Part shown: in pieces, positions 9,007 through 18,554 of the stretch
Position numbering within the stretch: the first letter of the stretch is position 1
Layout of the letters: each line of letters starts with the position of its first letter
Assembly (NCBI RefSeq): GCF_000016505.1
Contig: NC_009706.1
Span: 1,426,001-1,490,000 of the forward strand
Reading direction: 5' to 3'
Source: Clostridium kluyveri DSM 555
GTDB taxonomy: Bacteria; Bacillota; Clostridia; Clostridiales; Clostridiaceae
Length of the DNA stretch: 64,000 nt
The notes under the pieces: model-generated
The model's database searches: none
Seen by the model: the letters and a program-made list of their open reading frames with translations, nothing else
Told to the model about the DNA's origin: nothing
Program-made: the position numbers and the translations under genes

Positions 9007-10069
9007 ACATTATATAATACCCATATTTGTTCCCCATGAGGGATGCCCTCATAGTTGCATTTTTTGTGATCAAAGGATAATTACTGGAAATGAACAAAAG
9101 GTGGATGTTAATTTTGTGAGGAGAACTATAGAGGACTATTTGAAAACCATAAAAAGAAGTACTTCTAAAGTGGAAGTATCTTTTTTTGGAGGGACTTTTA
9201 CGGCCATACCCATAGATAAACAGAGGGAATTATTAGGAGCAGCTAAAGAATATAAGGATGAAGGGTATATAGATTATATTCGTCTATCCACAAGGCCGGA
9301 TTATATTGATAATTATATACTTGATAACCTAAGGGAGTATTCTGTGGATATAATAGAACTTGGTATACAGTCACTAGATAGTGATGTACTTCTTAAATCG
9401 GAAAGAGGACATTCTAGTGAAGATGTAAAATATGCATCTTATCTTGTGAAAAAATATGGATTTGTACTTGGTCATCAAATTATGGTGGGATTACCCTGTG
9501 ATACTTTTGAAAAGGATATGGAAACAGTAAGGAATTCAATAGGTATGAAGCCAGATATATACAGAATATATCCCGCTTTGGTGATAAAAGGAACTGCTAT
9601 GGAGAATATGTATAAAAAGAAACAATATAGACCCTATAGACTCTCTGAAGCGGTGGATATATGCAAAACTTTATATTGTATTTTAAGAGCTAATAAAATA
9701 AAGGTAATAAGGATAGGGCTTCAACCTACAGAAAATATAAATCTAGGCAAGGATGTGATAGCAGGTCCTTTTCATCCTGCCTTTAGAGAACTGGTGGAAG
9801 GTAGAATTTATAATCACATTGTAGAAGAAAATATACCTGTACCTTATAAAGGAGAAATAACTATTGAAATAAATAACAGAGACCTTTCCAAACTCTATGC
9901 AAATAAAAAGGAATATTTTAAGCATATGAAGAAAAAATTTATTCATTGTTCTATAAAAGTTGTACAAGATTCCTCCGTGGGCAGAGAGGCCTTAAATATA
10001 TTTGGGGGGAATTTCAATAAACATATAGAGCTGAATGATTATATAATAAATAATTATAAAAATTTTTAG
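8996..10069 (+). CDS. Elp3-like radical SAM protein
   Basis: This 357-residue protein has a radical SAM cluster motif near residues 17-25 (C-P-H-S-C-I-F-C, a CxxxCxxC arrangement) after an I-F-V-P-H-E-G start. G-G-T-F-T-A-I and I-E-L-G-I-Q-S-L-D segments continue the S-adenosylmethionine domain. It resembles the bacterial Elp3/YhcC-like family encoded between rnc and smc in clostridia. The C-terminus lacks the full GNAT acetyltransferase domain of eukaryotic Elp3, so a tRNA-modifying role is only an inference. It overlaps rnc by 11 bp and is followed by a tiny membrane-peptide gene. Confidence 0.85.
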   Translation: MKNKHYIIPIFVPHEGCPHSCIFCDQRIITGNEQKVDVNFVRRTIEDYLKTIKRSTSKVEVSFFGGTFTAIPIDKQRELLGAAKEYKDEGYIDYIRLSTRPDYIDNYILDNLREYSVDIIELGIQSLDSDVLLKSERGHSSEDVKYASYLVKKYGFVLGHQIMVGLPCDTFEKDMETVRNSIGMKPDIYRIYPALVIKGTAMENMYKKKQYRPYRLSEAVDICKTLYCILRANKIKVIRIGLQPTENINLGKDVIAGPFHPAFRELVEGRIYNHIVEENIPVPYKGEITIEINNRDLSKLYANKKEYFKHMKKKFIHCSIKVVQDSSVGREALNIFGGNFNKHIELNDYIINNYKNF

Positions 10070-10084
10070 AAGGAGATAAGTATC

Positions 10085-10177
10085 ATGAAGAAGAATACTA
10101 GGGATAAAATGTTGAAAGTAATAATAGTTTTGGTGGTATTTATGTTTGTAATTGGATTACTTCCAATGCTTTTTTAA
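10085..10177 (+). CDS. 30-residue single-pass membrane peptide
   Basis: A 30-codon gene starts at an ATG preceded by AGAAGGAGATAAG at ideal distance, 15 nt after the Elp3-like gene and 21 nt before smc. The product has a basic N-terminus (K-K-N-T-R-D-K) followed by about 19 hydrophobic residues (K-V-I-I-V-L-V-V-F-M-F...), hence an inner-membrane peptide with its N-terminus probably inside. Size and layout recall the Prli42-type small membrane proteins of Firmicutes, but that identity is not established. The strong site and tight packing favour a real gene. Confidence 0.7.
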   Translation: MKKNTRDKMLKVIIVLVVFMFVIGLLPMLF

Positions 10178-10198
10178 CAGATAAGGAGTGACTTGTCT

Positions 10199-13100
10199 AT
10201 GTTCTTGAAAACTATTGAGATAAAAGGATTTAAGTCTTTTGCTGATAAAACGGAGTTAATATTTACAGGAGGAATCACATCTATAGTGGGGCCAAATGGA
10301 AGTGGAAAGAGCAATATTTCAGATGCGGTTAGATGGGTACTTGGAGAACAGAGTGTAAAAACTTTAAGGGGAGGCAAGATGGAAGATGTTATCTTTGCAG
10401 GTACGCAATTTAGAAAACCATTAGGTTTATGCCAGGTCTCTCTTACCCTAGACAATGAAGATAAAAAACTTTCTCTTGAGTATTCTAATATAACTGTTTC
10501 AAGGAGACTTTATAGGTCTGGAGAAAGTGAGTATTATATAAATAATGTTCAGTGCAGGCTGCGAGATATCCATGAACTTTTCATGGATACAGGTATAGGA
10601 AGAGAAGGATACTCTATAATAGGTCAGGGCAGAATAGATGCCTTGTTAAGTGGAAAACAGGAAGATAGAAGACTTCTTTTAGAAGAAGCTGCAGGTATTG
10701 TAAAATTTAGATGGAGAAGATCAGAGGCAGAGAAAAAGCTGGAGAATACAGAAGTAAATTTAATAAGAATAGAAGATATTCTACACACCTATGAGGAAAG
10801 ATTAAAGCCTCTTGAACTAGAAAATAAAAAAGCTGACGAATTTTTAAGGCTATCTGAGGAGTTAAAGGATAAGGAAAAAACAGTACTTATATATTCTCTG
10901 AAAAAAATACAGCATAAAATAGATAAACTAGAAAGTTCTATGGAACGCATAACAAGTAGTAATAGAGAGTCACATTTAGAGCTTACAAAGTTGAGAGAGG
11001 ATGTAAATGGATATAATATAAGAATGGAAAATATTATGGATGAAAGCACCAGATGTGAAAAGGATTATTATGATAAAAGAGAATTAATTAATCAGGGAGA
11101 GAATAAAATAAAACTTTTAAAACAAAAAATAGAGGACTTAGAAGATAACATAAAAAGAAATTATTTGGAGTTAAAACAGATAGAAAATGATAAAATTAAA
11201 AAATCAGAGGGAATAACTCTGCAGAATCAAAATCTTTTAGAATTAAAAAATCGGGAAAAAGAAGTTAATATAGGTATATTGGACTATGAGAATAATATAA
11301 AAAAAATTGAAAAAGATATTTATAGCAGGGAAAATATATGTAAAAAGTTAAAAGAGGATAAAATACAGTATTTCAGCAATATTTCAAAGCTTAGGAATCA
11401 CATTATTTCAATTAAAAAAGATGGAGAAAATATTGTAGAAAAAATTGATAAATTAAAAAGTTCTTATGAAAGTTACAGTAAAGCTATTATAATAAGTTCT
11501 GAGAAAAAAAATAAGTTACTTGGTGAAATTTCTAATATAAAAAAGAATATATCGGTTTACCAAAATAAGATTGATGAAAATAACAGTGGGATTTTAGAAT
11601 TAACTAATGTATTGAACCTTAAAGAGAATAGTCTGCAGAAACTAAATGCCCTATATAATACATTGGAAGCAAATTATAAAATGCTTGTAAATTTTCATAA
11701 ACACTACGAAGGGTATAATAGAACTGTAAAAGCACTTATGGAAAATATAAAAAACCATAAGTTAGATGTGCCTGCACAGAGTTGTTTTTTAGTGGGAGAA
11801 ATAATAAGTTTGCAGAAAAAATTTGAAACTTGTATAGAAATTTCCTTGGGGAATAGTATATCCAGTGTAATAACTAATAATGAAATTATAGCTAAAATTA
11901 TTATAAAATATCTTAAAGATAATAAGATGGGTAGAGCTACTTTTTTGCCTATTTCTATAATTAAAGGGAGAAAAATTTCAAATTTACATAAATTTGAGGA
12001 TATAAAAGGTTTTATTGGAGTTGCCAGTGAATTGGTAAGTTATAGTAAGGAGTTTAAGGATGTTTTAGATTATATATTGGGAAGAACAATAATCTGTGAA
12101 AATATAGATAATGCTTTTGAAATAGCTAAGCTAGCAGAATATAGCTTTAAAATAGTTACTTTATCTGGTGATGTGGTAAATTCGGGAGGGGCAATTACTG
12201 GAGGAAGTCTTCAAAAGAGAAGCAGTAATATAATAGGCAGAAAAAGAGAAATAGAAGAAACTTTAGTTAAAATAGAAAATACAAAAGAAACTCTGCAGGT
12301 TCTAAATGGAGATATAAGAAGGATTAAGTCTGACAAGGAAAAACTCCATTGCCAAAATGAAGATTTCAAGGAGAAAATACATTTAGACAATATAGAACTT
12401 ACTAAATTACATCAGCAAAATGATACTATAGAGAGAGAAACTAAAAAATTAATAGAAAGTAGAGAAACAGCCAATAGAGAAATAAAATTGCTTTATAAAA
12501 ATAAAGAAGTTAACTTAAATGAATTACAGGAAGAAGAGAAAAAATTAAAAGAGTATTCTAAGGAAGAAATTAAAAATGATGATTATATTTTAAAAATGGA
12601 AGAGGAATTGAAAGAAGGTAGAAATCGTATTACAGATTTGAAAGAAGGCCTTACCAGTTTAAAAGTAAAAAGAGCTCAGATTAGTGAAAATATTTTAAGT
12701 AGTGAAAGGGAATTATCAAGATTGGATCAGGAAATAAAATCCATGGATATTAAAAATAGATCTATAGTTGAGGAAATCAAGCTTTCTGAAAAAATTATAC
12801 ATAAGAATGAGCTTAATATGTATTCAAATGAAAAAGAAGTAAAAGATTTAAAGCAATATATGGAAAAGCTGCAGGAAAGTATAGAAAAAAGCCATGTAAA
12901 AACTATTGAACTAAAACAAAAAATAAATGTTAGTAACGAGAAAGTAGATAATTTAACACTTATAATAAATAAAAAAGAAACATCTTTTCATAAAATACAG
13001 CTTGAACTTACAAAATTGAATTCTCAAAAAGACAATATATATTCAAGATTAAAAGAAGATATGAATATTACCTGTGATGGGGATATAGAGTACGATGTCC

Positions 13101-13750
13101 AAATAGAAAACCTAGAAGAATATAAAAGCAAAATAGTACATTTAAAAAGTAGTATTTCTAAGCTTGGAGTTGTGAATCTAGGGGCAATAGAAGAATATAA
13201 AAATTTACAGAAGAAAATAACTTTCTTAAGTTCTCAAAAAGAAGACTTGATAAAATCAAAACAGGAATTAAAAAAAGTAATAGATGCAATGACAGAAAAA
13301 ATGAAAGGCGTATTTAAAGAAAATTTTGTTAAGTTAAAGAAAAATTTTAATGATACCTTTAGAGAATTATTCAAAGGAGGAAGTGCCGATTTGGTACTTA
13401 CTAAGGGAGATGAGCTTACTGGAAACATAGATATAACAGTACAACCTCCAGGTAAAAAACTTCAAAATATAAATCTTATGTCTGGAGGGGAAAAGGGATT
13501 ATCCGCCATAGCTCTTCTATTTGCTATGCTGAAGATTAAGCCTACTCCTTTTTGTATATTGGATGAAATAGAGGCATCATTAGATGATGCCAATGTATTA
13601 CGGTATGCAGAATTTCTTAGGAAGTTTTCAAGGGATACCCAATTTATTGTAATAACTCATAGGAAAGGAACTATGGAGGTAAGTGATGTTTTATATGGGG
13701 TTACTATGGAAGAAAAAGGAGTTTCAAAAATAATTTCTCTAAAATTATAA
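10199..13750 (+). CDS. smc: Chromosome segregation protein SMC
   Basis: The SMC ATPase forms the condensin core with ScpA/ScpB and organises the chromosome. The 1183-residue protein has the expected layout: Walker A G-P-N-G-S-G-K-S-N near residue 32; a long coiled coil; a hinge around 520-640 with a G-G-A-I-T-G-G glycine patch; a second coiled coil; then the signature L-M-S-G-G-E-K and Walker B F-C-I-L-D-E-I-E-A near the C-terminus. AAGGAGTGA precedes the ATG at 10199 by 7 nt; the in-frame TTG at 10193 is too close. ftsY follows after 23 bp, the usual smc-ftsY operon. Confidence 0.98.
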   Translation: MFLKTIEIKGFKSFADKTELIFTGGITSIVGPNGSGKSNISDAVRWVLGEQSVKTLRGGKMEDVIFAGTQFRKPLGLCQVSLTLDNEDKKLSLEYSNITVSRRLYRSGESEYYINNVQCRLRDIHELFMDTGIGREGYSIIGQGRIDALLSGKQEDRRLLLEEAAGIVKFRWRRSEAEKKLENTEVNLIRIEDILHTYEERLKPLELENKKADEFLRLSEELKDKEKTVLIYSLKKIQHKIDKLESSMERITSSNRESHLELTKLREDVNGYNIRMENIMDESTRCEKDYYDKRELINQGENKIKLLKQKIEDLEDNIKRNYLELKQIENDKIKKSEGITLQNQNLLELKNREKEVNIGILDYENNIKKIEKDIYSRENICKKLKEDKIQYFSNISKLRNHIISIKKDGENIVEKIDKLKSSYESYSKAIIISSEKKNKLLGEISNIKKNISVYQNKIDENNSGILELTNVLNLKENSLQKLNALYNTLEANYKMLVNFHKHYEGYNRTVKALMENIKNHKLDVPAQSCFLVGEIISLQKKFETCIEISLGNSISSVITNNEIIAKIIIKYLKDNKMGRATFLPISIIKGRKISNLHKFEDIKGFIGVASELVSYSKEFKDVLDYILGRTIICENIDNAFEIAKLAEYSFKIVTLSGDVVNSGGAITGGSLQKRSSNIIGRKREIEETLVKIENTKETLQVLNGDIRRIKSDKEKLHCQNEDFKEKIHLDNIELTKLHQQNDTIERETKKLIESRETANREIKLLYKNKEVNLNELQEEEKKLKEYSKEEIKNDDYILKMEEELKEGRNRITDLKEGLTSLKVKRAQISENILSSERELSRLDQEIKSMDIKNRSIVEEIKLSEKIIHKNELNMYSNEKEVKDLKQYMEKLQESIEKSHVKTIELKQKINVSNEKVDNLTLIINKKETSFHKIQLELTKLNSQKDNIYSRLKEDMNITCDGDIEYDVQIENLEEYKSKIVHLKSSISKLGVVNLGAIEEYKNLQKKITFLSSQKEDLIKSKQELKKVIDAMTEKMKGVFKENFVKLKKNFNDTFRELFKGGSADLVLTKGDELTGNIDITVQPPGKKLQNINLMSGGEKGLSAIALLFAMLKIKPTPFCILDEIEASLDDANVLRYAEFLRKFSRDTQFIVITHRKGTMEVSDVLYGVTMEEKGVSKIISLKL

Positions 13751-13773
13751 TATGAGGAGAGGACAGATATATT

Positions 13774-14685
13774 ATGTTTAAAGGATTTTTTGATAAATTA
13801 AAAAATGGACTTGAAAAAACTAAAAATAATTTCACAGAAAAGATAACGGATCTTTTAAGTAAGGCAGTTAATATTGACGAAGAACTTTATGAGGAATTAG
13901 AAGAGATACTTATAACCTGTGACATAGGAGTAGAAACTACACTGTATATTATAGAAAATTTAAAGAAAAAGATAAAAGAGGAAAAAATAAAAGATCCTTC
14001 CCTTTTAAGTAATTCTTTAAAAGAGGTGATACTGGATATACTGGGGGACGAAGAAAACAGCATAGAACCTAGTAATACTCCGGAAATAATTCTTGTAATA
14101 GGAGTAAATGGCGTGGGAAAGACTACTTCTATAGGAAAGATATGCTGTAGGCTAAAAGATGAAGGATATAAGGTGGTTATGGCTGCAGCAGATACTTTCA
14201 GGGCAGCAGCCATAGAACAGCTGGAAATATGGAGTGAGAGGGCGGGAGTGGATATAATAAAACATCAGCCAGGATCAGACCCTGCTGCAGTTATTTTTGA
14301 TGCCATTCAAGCATCAAAAGCAAGAAAGGCGGATGTTCTAGTTTGTGATACTGCAGGTAGATTACATAACAAAAAAAATTTAATGGAGGAACTTGCAAAA
14401 ATAAATAGGGTAATAGATAGAGAGCATAAAGAGGCATATAGGCAAACTTTTCTTGTATTAGATGCCACAACAGGGCAAAATGCCCTGCAGCAGGCTAAAC
14501 AATTTATGGAGGTTTGTCCTATAGATGGCATAGTACTTACTAAATTAGATGGGACTGCTAAAGGAGGTATAGTGATATCCATAAAGCATACGTTAAATAT
14601 ACCGGTAAAGTTAATAGGAGTGGGAGAAGGTATATATGATTTACAGGAATTTAAAAGCAGGGAATTTATAGAGGCATTATTTTAG
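13774..14685 (+). CDS. ftsY: Signal recognition particle receptor FtsY
   Basis: FtsY is the membrane-associated GTPase that receives SRP-ribosome complexes. The 303-residue protein has an N domain and a G domain with G-V-N-G-V-G-K-T-T (P-loop) near residue 112, D-T-A-G-R near 200 and T-K-L-D-G-T-A-K-G near 255. It lacks the long acidic N-terminal extension of the E. coli protein, as is normal in Firmicutes. It lies immediately downstream of smc, and ffh follows 0.4 kb later, so both SRP GTPases sit in one region. Confidence 0.97.
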   Translation: MFKGFFDKLKNGLEKTKNNFTEKITDLLSKAVNIDEELYEELEEILITCDIGVETTLYIIENLKKKIKEEKIKDPSLLSNSLKEVILDILGDEENSIEPSNTPEIILVIGVNGVGKTTSIGKICCRLKDEGYKVVMAAADTFRAAAIEQLEIWSERAGVDIIKHQPGSDPAAVIFDAIQASKARKADVLVCDTAGRLHNKKNLMEELAKINRVIDREHKEAYRQTFLVLDATTGQNALQQAKQFMEVCPIDGIVLTKLDGTAKGGIVISIKHTLNIPVKLIGVGEGIYDLQEFKSREFIEALF

Positions 14686-14702
14686 GTGTTAAGTAAAAAT
14701 AC

Positions 14703-14731
14703 TTGACATCATTTCAAAATTTTGATATTAT
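14703..14731 (+). promoter_or_regulatory. Strong sigma-A promoter for ylxM-ffh
   Basis: A perfect TTGACA (14703-14708) and TATTAT (14726-14731) are spaced by 17 bp, 47 bp before ylxM. This is among the best promoter matches in the window. Confidence 0.82.
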
Positions 14732-14778
14732 AGGACTCGTCAAGAAATTTTAAAGTATTTTTAAATTGAGAGGGTATT

Positions 14779-15114
14779 ATGGAAGAGAGAATACGGCTTT
14801 CCATATTACTTGATATATATGGAGAGCTCTTAACGGAAAAACAGAGAAATGTTTTGGATCTTTATTATAATCAGGATCTGTCTCTGGCAGAAATAGCTGA
14901 ACATACTAGTACCAGTAGGCAGGCAGTGTATGATATTATAAAAAGATGCCATATGCTTTTAGTACATTATGAAGATAAATTAAATTTGATGGAAGAGAAA
15001 AAAAATATAGAAGAGAATAAAAAAGGCATTATTGACTTTATAGACTCACTGTACTCTGATAAAAATGCTGAAGTATTAGATAAAATAAAAAACTATATAA
15101 TGAATAATATTTGA
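14779..15114 (+). CDS. ylxM: YlxM/p13-like DNA-binding protein
   Basis: This 111-residue protein has a sigma-70 region 4-like helix-turn-helix: L-T-E-K-Q-R-N-V-L-D-L-Y-Y then L-S-L-A-E-I-A-E-H-T-S-T-S-R-Q-A-V-Y. The family is encoded beside ffh in most Firmicutes and is thought to modulate the SRP pathway; its exact role is unclear. The start follows GAGAGGG. It ends 16 bp before ffh and shares the promoter upstream. Confidence 0.93.
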   Translation: MEERIRLSILLDIYGELLTEKQRNVLDLYYNQDLSLAEIAEHTSTSRQAVYDIIKRCHMLLVHYEDKLNLMEEKKNIEENKKGIIDFIDSLYSDKNAEVLDKIKNYIMNNI

Positions 15115-15130
15115 GTTTAGGAGGATTAGC

Positions 15131-16480
15131 ATGGCTTTTGAAGGATTAGCGTCTAAGCTTCAGGAAACTTTAAAAAAGCTTAGAGGTAAAGGCAAACTTT
15201 CTGAAAAAGATATAAAAGATGCTATGAGGGAAGTAAAACTAGCACTTTTAGAGGCGGATGTTAATTATAAAGTAGTAAGAAATTTTGTTAAAAGTGTTAG
15301 TGAAAAATGTTTAGGAGAAGAAGTGCTAAAGAGTCTTACTCCTGCACAGCAGGTTATAAAAATAGTAAATGAAGAACTTACCTCTCTAATGGGTAACAGC
15401 GAAAGTTCTATTGAATATTCTCCTGATGGATTAACTATTATAATGCTAGTGGGACTCCAAGGATCAGGAAAAACCACTATGTGTGGAAAATTGGCACTAC
15501 AGCTTAGAAAGAAGAATAAGAAACCTCTTTTGGTAGCCTGTGATATATATAGGCCTGCAGCAATAAAACAGCTGCAGATAGTTGGAAAACAAATTGACAT
15601 ACCTGTATTTTCCATGGGTGATAAAGTAGAGGCTGTAGACATATGTAAAGGTGCAGTGACTTATGCTAAAGATAATAAGTTAAATGTAATCATAATAGAT
15701 ACTGCAGGTAGACTTCAAATAGATGAAGAATTGATGGATGAACTGAAACAGATAAAAGAAAATATAAATCCACAGGAAATACTTTTGGTAGTGGATTCTA
15801 TGACTGGTCAGGATGCTGTTAATGTGGCATCTAGTTTTAATGAACAGCTTAATATAAATGGGGTTGTACTTACAAAGTTAGATGGGGATACAAGAGGAGG
15901 GGCAGCTCTCTCCATAAGAGCTATTACAGGCAAACCTATAAAATTTGTAGGTATGGGAGAGAAAATGAATGATCTTGAAGTATTCTATCCAGATAGAATG
16001 GCTTCTAGAATACTAGGTATGGGAGATGTACTTTCACTTATAGAAAAAGCACAACAGTCAATTGATGAGGAAGAGGCCAAGAAGTTAGGAGACAGGATGC
16101 TGAATAAGGAGTTTAATTTTGAAGACTTTTTAGCTCTGATGGCTCAAACTAAAAAATTAGGGCCTATAAGTAAACTTATAGAAATGGTTCCAGGAGTAAA
16201 TATGAAAGAATTAAAAGGAGTAGATCTTTCCCGAGGAGAAAAAGAGATGGTAAAGATTGAAGCCATAATTAATTCTATGACATTAAAAGAGAGAAGGAAA
16301 CCTTCCATTGTAAGTGGCTCTTCTTCACGAAAGAAAAGAATAGCCGCGGGCTCTGGTACTAACATACAGACAGTAAATAAACTTCTTAAAGATTTTGAAA
16401 AGATCAAAAAAACAATGAAACAATTTAATGGTATGAAAAAAGGTTTTAAAAAGGGAACATTTGGTAAATTTCCTTTTTAA
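15131..16480 (+). CDS. ffh: Signal recognition particle protein Ffh
   Basis: Ffh binds 4.5S/scRNA and signal sequences and, with FtsY, targets membrane proteins. The 449-residue protein has N, G and M domains: P-loop G-L-Q-G-S-G-K-T-T near residue 107, D-T-A-G-R near 190, T-K-L-D-G-D-T-R-G-G near 247, and a methionine-rich C-terminal M domain with an R-K-K-R-I-A-A-G-S-G RNA-binding stretch. TAGGAGG precedes ATG. A half-copy of the dispersed structured repeat lies 10 nt after the stop, before rpsP. Confidence 0.98.
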   Translation: MAFEGLASKLQETLKKLRGKGKLSEKDIKDAMREVKLALLEADVNYKVVRNFVKSVSEKCLGEEVLKSLTPAQQVIKIVNEELTSLMGNSESSIEYSPDGLTIIMLVGLQGSGKTTMCGKLALQLRKKNKKPLLVACDIYRPAAIKQLQIVGKQIDIPVFSMGDKVEAVDICKGAVTYAKDNKLNVIIIDTAGRLQIDEELMDELKQIKENINPQEILLVVDSMTGQDAVNVASSFNEQLNINGVVLTKLDGDTRGGAALSIRAITGKPIKFVGMGEKMNDLEVFYPDRMASRILGMGDVLSLIEKAQQSIDEEEAKKLGDRMLNKEFNFEDFLALMAQTKKLGPISKLIEMVPGVNMKELKGVDLSRGEKEMVKIEAIINSMTLKERRKPSIVSGSSSRKKRIAAGSGTNIQTVNKLLKDFEKIKKTMKQFNGMKKGFKKGTFGKFPF

Positions 16481-16490
16481 AATATAATAA

Positions 16491-16554
16491 AGGTTTAGAG
16501 GAAGAATATTTCATTCTTGATAAACTTCGTCTGAACCTAACAATTGCTTGATAC
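16491..16554 (-). repeat. Half-copy (first hairpin only) of the ~150-bp structured repeat
   Basis: On the minus strand it begins TATCAAGCAATT and forms the family's first hairpin (GGTTCAGACGAAG against CTTCCTCTAAACC, two mismatches). The loop begins TTTATC and includes GAAATATT, resembling the family loop. The second domain, with the TTATCC/GGATAA closing stem, is absent. It lies between the ffh stop and the rpsP ribosome binding site. Confidence 0.7.
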
Positions 16555-16573
16555 TACTAAGGAGGTGATATTA

Positions 16574-16831
16574 ATGGCAGTAAAAATAAGATTAAGGAGA
16601 ATGGGTGCTAAGAAAGCTCCGTTTTATAGAATTGTTGTAGCGGATTCAAGATCCCCAAGGGATGGAAGGTTTGTAGAAGAGATAGGATATTATAATCCTG
16701 TAACTGAGCCTACTATCATCAAATTTGATGAAGAAAAAGCTGTAAAATGGATAAAAAATGGTGCTCAACCAACAGACATTGTAAAAAAGCTTTTTGATAA
16801 GGCAGGTCTAAAGGATAAACTTGGTAAGTAA
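16574..16831 (+). CDS. rpsP: 30S ribosomal protein S16
   Basis: The 85-residue protein begins [14 protein letters not shown][10 protein letters not shown], the S16 hallmark. The start is the ATG after AAGGAGGTGATATTA; an earlier in-frame ATG at 16544 adds ten residues without support. It heads the rpsP-khpA-rimM-trmD-rplS cluster common to Firmicutes. Confidence 0.98.
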   Translation: MAVKIRLRRMGAKKAPFYRIVVADSRSPRDGRFVEEIGYYNPVTEPTIIKFDEEKAVKWIKNGAQPTDIVKKLFDKAGLKDKLGK

Positions 16832-16850
16832 TTAACTGGGGGTGTATTAA

Positions 16851-17078
16851 ATGAAAGAATTAGTGGAAATTATTGCTAAATCACTAGTGGATAACCCAGA
16901 TATGGTTCAAGTAAATGAAATTTCAGGTGAGCAATCTATAATTCTTGAATTAAAAGTTGCACCAGAGGATATGGGAAAAGTAATAGGAAAGCAGGGAAGA
17001 ATAGCTAAGGCTATAAGAACTGTAGTAAAAGCTGCGGCTATAAAAGAGAATAAAAGAGTGGTTGTAGAGATAATATAA
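16851..17078 (+). CDS. khpA: KH-domain RNA-binding protein KhpA
   Basis: This 75-residue single KH-domain protein has the RNA-binding loop [12 protein letters not shown] (GxxG) near residue 42. In Firmicutes KhpA pairs with KhpB/Jag and binds RNAs that affect cell division and growth. It lies 19 bp after rpsP, preceded by TGGGGGTG. A palindromic hairpin begins in its stop codon. Confidence 0.95.
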   Translation: MKELVEIIAKSLVDNPDMVQVNEISGEQSIILELKVAPEDMGKVIGKQGRIAKAIRTVVKAAAIKENKRVVVEII

Positions 17079-17100
17079 GAGTTAGATTATCTAACTCTTA
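17076..17100 (+). terminator. Perfect hairpin overlapping the khpA stop, possible terminator
   Basis: TAAGAGTTAGA and TCTAACTCTTA form a perfect stem with a very short loop, starting at the TAA of khpA. The following TATTATCT is only weakly T-rich, so it may be a partial terminator or a processing site. Confidence 0.5.
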
Positions 17101-17103
17101 TAT

Positions 17104-17250
17104 TATCTAAACTGTATTTCTTTTGTAGTTTAAACTATGAGGGATAAAGGGAGAGTATCCTCCCTGTTAAGGTTAAAATTTAAATATCAAACCTATCATG
17201 AAGCCACTACTGCTTGTGCTGGTGGCAATTCACAAATAAAACAGGATGGT
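17104..17250 (+). promoter_or_regulatory. Structured leader between khpA and rimM
   Basis: This 150-bp gap holds a run of self-complementary segments: the palindrome TAGTTTAAACTA; GGGAG/CTCCC around AGTATC; AGGTT/AACCT; and GCCAC/GTGGC around a 14-nt loop ending near 17226. No gene is convincing. It may be a cis-regulatory leader of rimM-trmD; no named class was recognised. Confidence 0.4.
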
Positions 17251-17257
17251 ATTTTCT

Positions 17258-17746
17258 ATGAAAGATTTTATAACGGTAGGACAAATAATAAATACTCATG
17301 GACTAAAAGGAGAACTGAAGGTATATCCTTTAACCGATGATATTAATAGATTTAAGGAACTAAAATCTGTATATGTAGAAGGTATATTGAAAAATATAAC
17401 TGGATGTAAGCTGCAGTCTAAAAAGGTTATTCTTAAAATAGAAGGTATAGATTCTATAGAAAAAGCTCTGGAGTATAAAGGCAAATATTTAGAAGTATCC
17501 AGAGAAAATGCAGTTAAACTAGAAGAAGGAAGATATTTTATTGTTGATATAGTAGGATGTAGAGTAATAGATGAAGAAGGAGTTTTTTATGGAAAAATAT
17601 CAGAGGTAATACATACACATCGTAATGATGTTTATTGGATAAAAGGGGATAATGAACTTTTAATTCCAGCCATAGAGAACGTAGTTTTAAAAGTAGATGT
17701 AGAAAAACAGGAAATAATTATAAAGCCGGTGGAAACATGGATGTAA
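17258..17746 (+). CDS. rimM: Ribosome maturation factor RimM
   Basis: RimM assists 30S head assembly and binds S19. The 162-residue protein has the N-terminal G[16 protein letters not shown] signature and a C-terminal PRC-barrel with L-L-I-P-A-I-E-N-V. An ATG at 17246 adds four residues but lies inside AGGATGG; the ATG at 17258 fits both spacing and family start. It overlaps trmD by 10 bp, as often seen. Confidence 0.95.
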
Positions 17747-18471
17747 AAATAGATATATTAACCCTTTTTCCAGAAATGTTTCATGTATTTAATTATAGTA
17801 TAATCGGAAGGGCTATTGAAAAAAATATTTTAAGTATAAATACTTTTAATATAAGGAATTTTACCGAGAATAAACATAGAAAAGTAGATGATTATCCCTA
17901 TGGGGGTGGTTCTGGAATGATAATGACTGCCCAGCCTATTGTGGATTGTATAAATAGTGTAAAAACTCAAAATAAGGGTAATGTAGTGTATTTAGGGCCT
18001 AGAGGTAAAATTTTTGACCAGTCTATGGCAAAAAAACTTTCAAGCGAAAAAGAACTAATATTTTTATGCGGACATTATGAAGGGATAGATGAAAGAGTTT
18101 ATAGATATATAGACTTAGAAATATCTATTGGAGATTTTATAGTGACTGGTGGTGAAATGGCTTGTATTCCTATTGTGGATAGTATATGTAGAATGATACC
18201 TGGTGTACTTTCAAGTACTGAAAGTTATACTGAAGAATCTTTTTATAATGGTGTACTTGAATATCCACAATATACAAGACCAGAATTTTTCAGGGGAGAT
18301 AGGGTGCCTGAAGTTCTCATATCTGGTCATCATGAAAATATAAGGAAATGGAGAAGGGCAAAGTCATTTATATTAACTAAAAATAAACGCCCGGATTTGT
18401 TTGAAAGGATAGAGCTATCTAAAGAAGATAGGGAACTAATAAAATTATATGAAAATGGATATACTGATTAA
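17737..18471 (+). CDS. trmD: tRNA (guanine-N1)-methyltransferase TrmD
   Basis: TrmD methylates G37 next to the anticodon and prevents +1 frameshifting. The 244-residue SPOUT enzyme shows L-F-P-E-M-F near the start, Y-G-G-G-S-G-M near residue 57, [12 protein letters not shown] near 110 and S-I-G-D-F-V/I-V-T-G-G-E near 132, which form the trefoil-knot cofactor site. It overlaps rimM by 10 bp and is followed by the rplS promoter and leader. Confidence 0.98.
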
Positions 18472-18519
18472 ATAGTTCCTATTATAATTTAAGTTATAAT
18501 CATAGATTTAAATTATGTA

Positions 18520-18548
18520 TTGAAAAAAAAATATGGTTGTGATAAAAT
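18520..18548 (+). promoter_or_regulatory. Promoter for rplS
   Basis: TTGAAA (18520-18525) and TAAAAT (18543-18548) are 17 bp apart, about 85 bp before rplS. This lets L19 be made independently of trmD. Confidence 0.55.
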
Positions 18549-18554
18549 TTTTTT

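Noticed and set aside
17137-17340. 67-codon frame starting before rimM
   Set aside because: It overlaps the rimM start in another frame, has no good ribosome binding site and covers the hairpin region.
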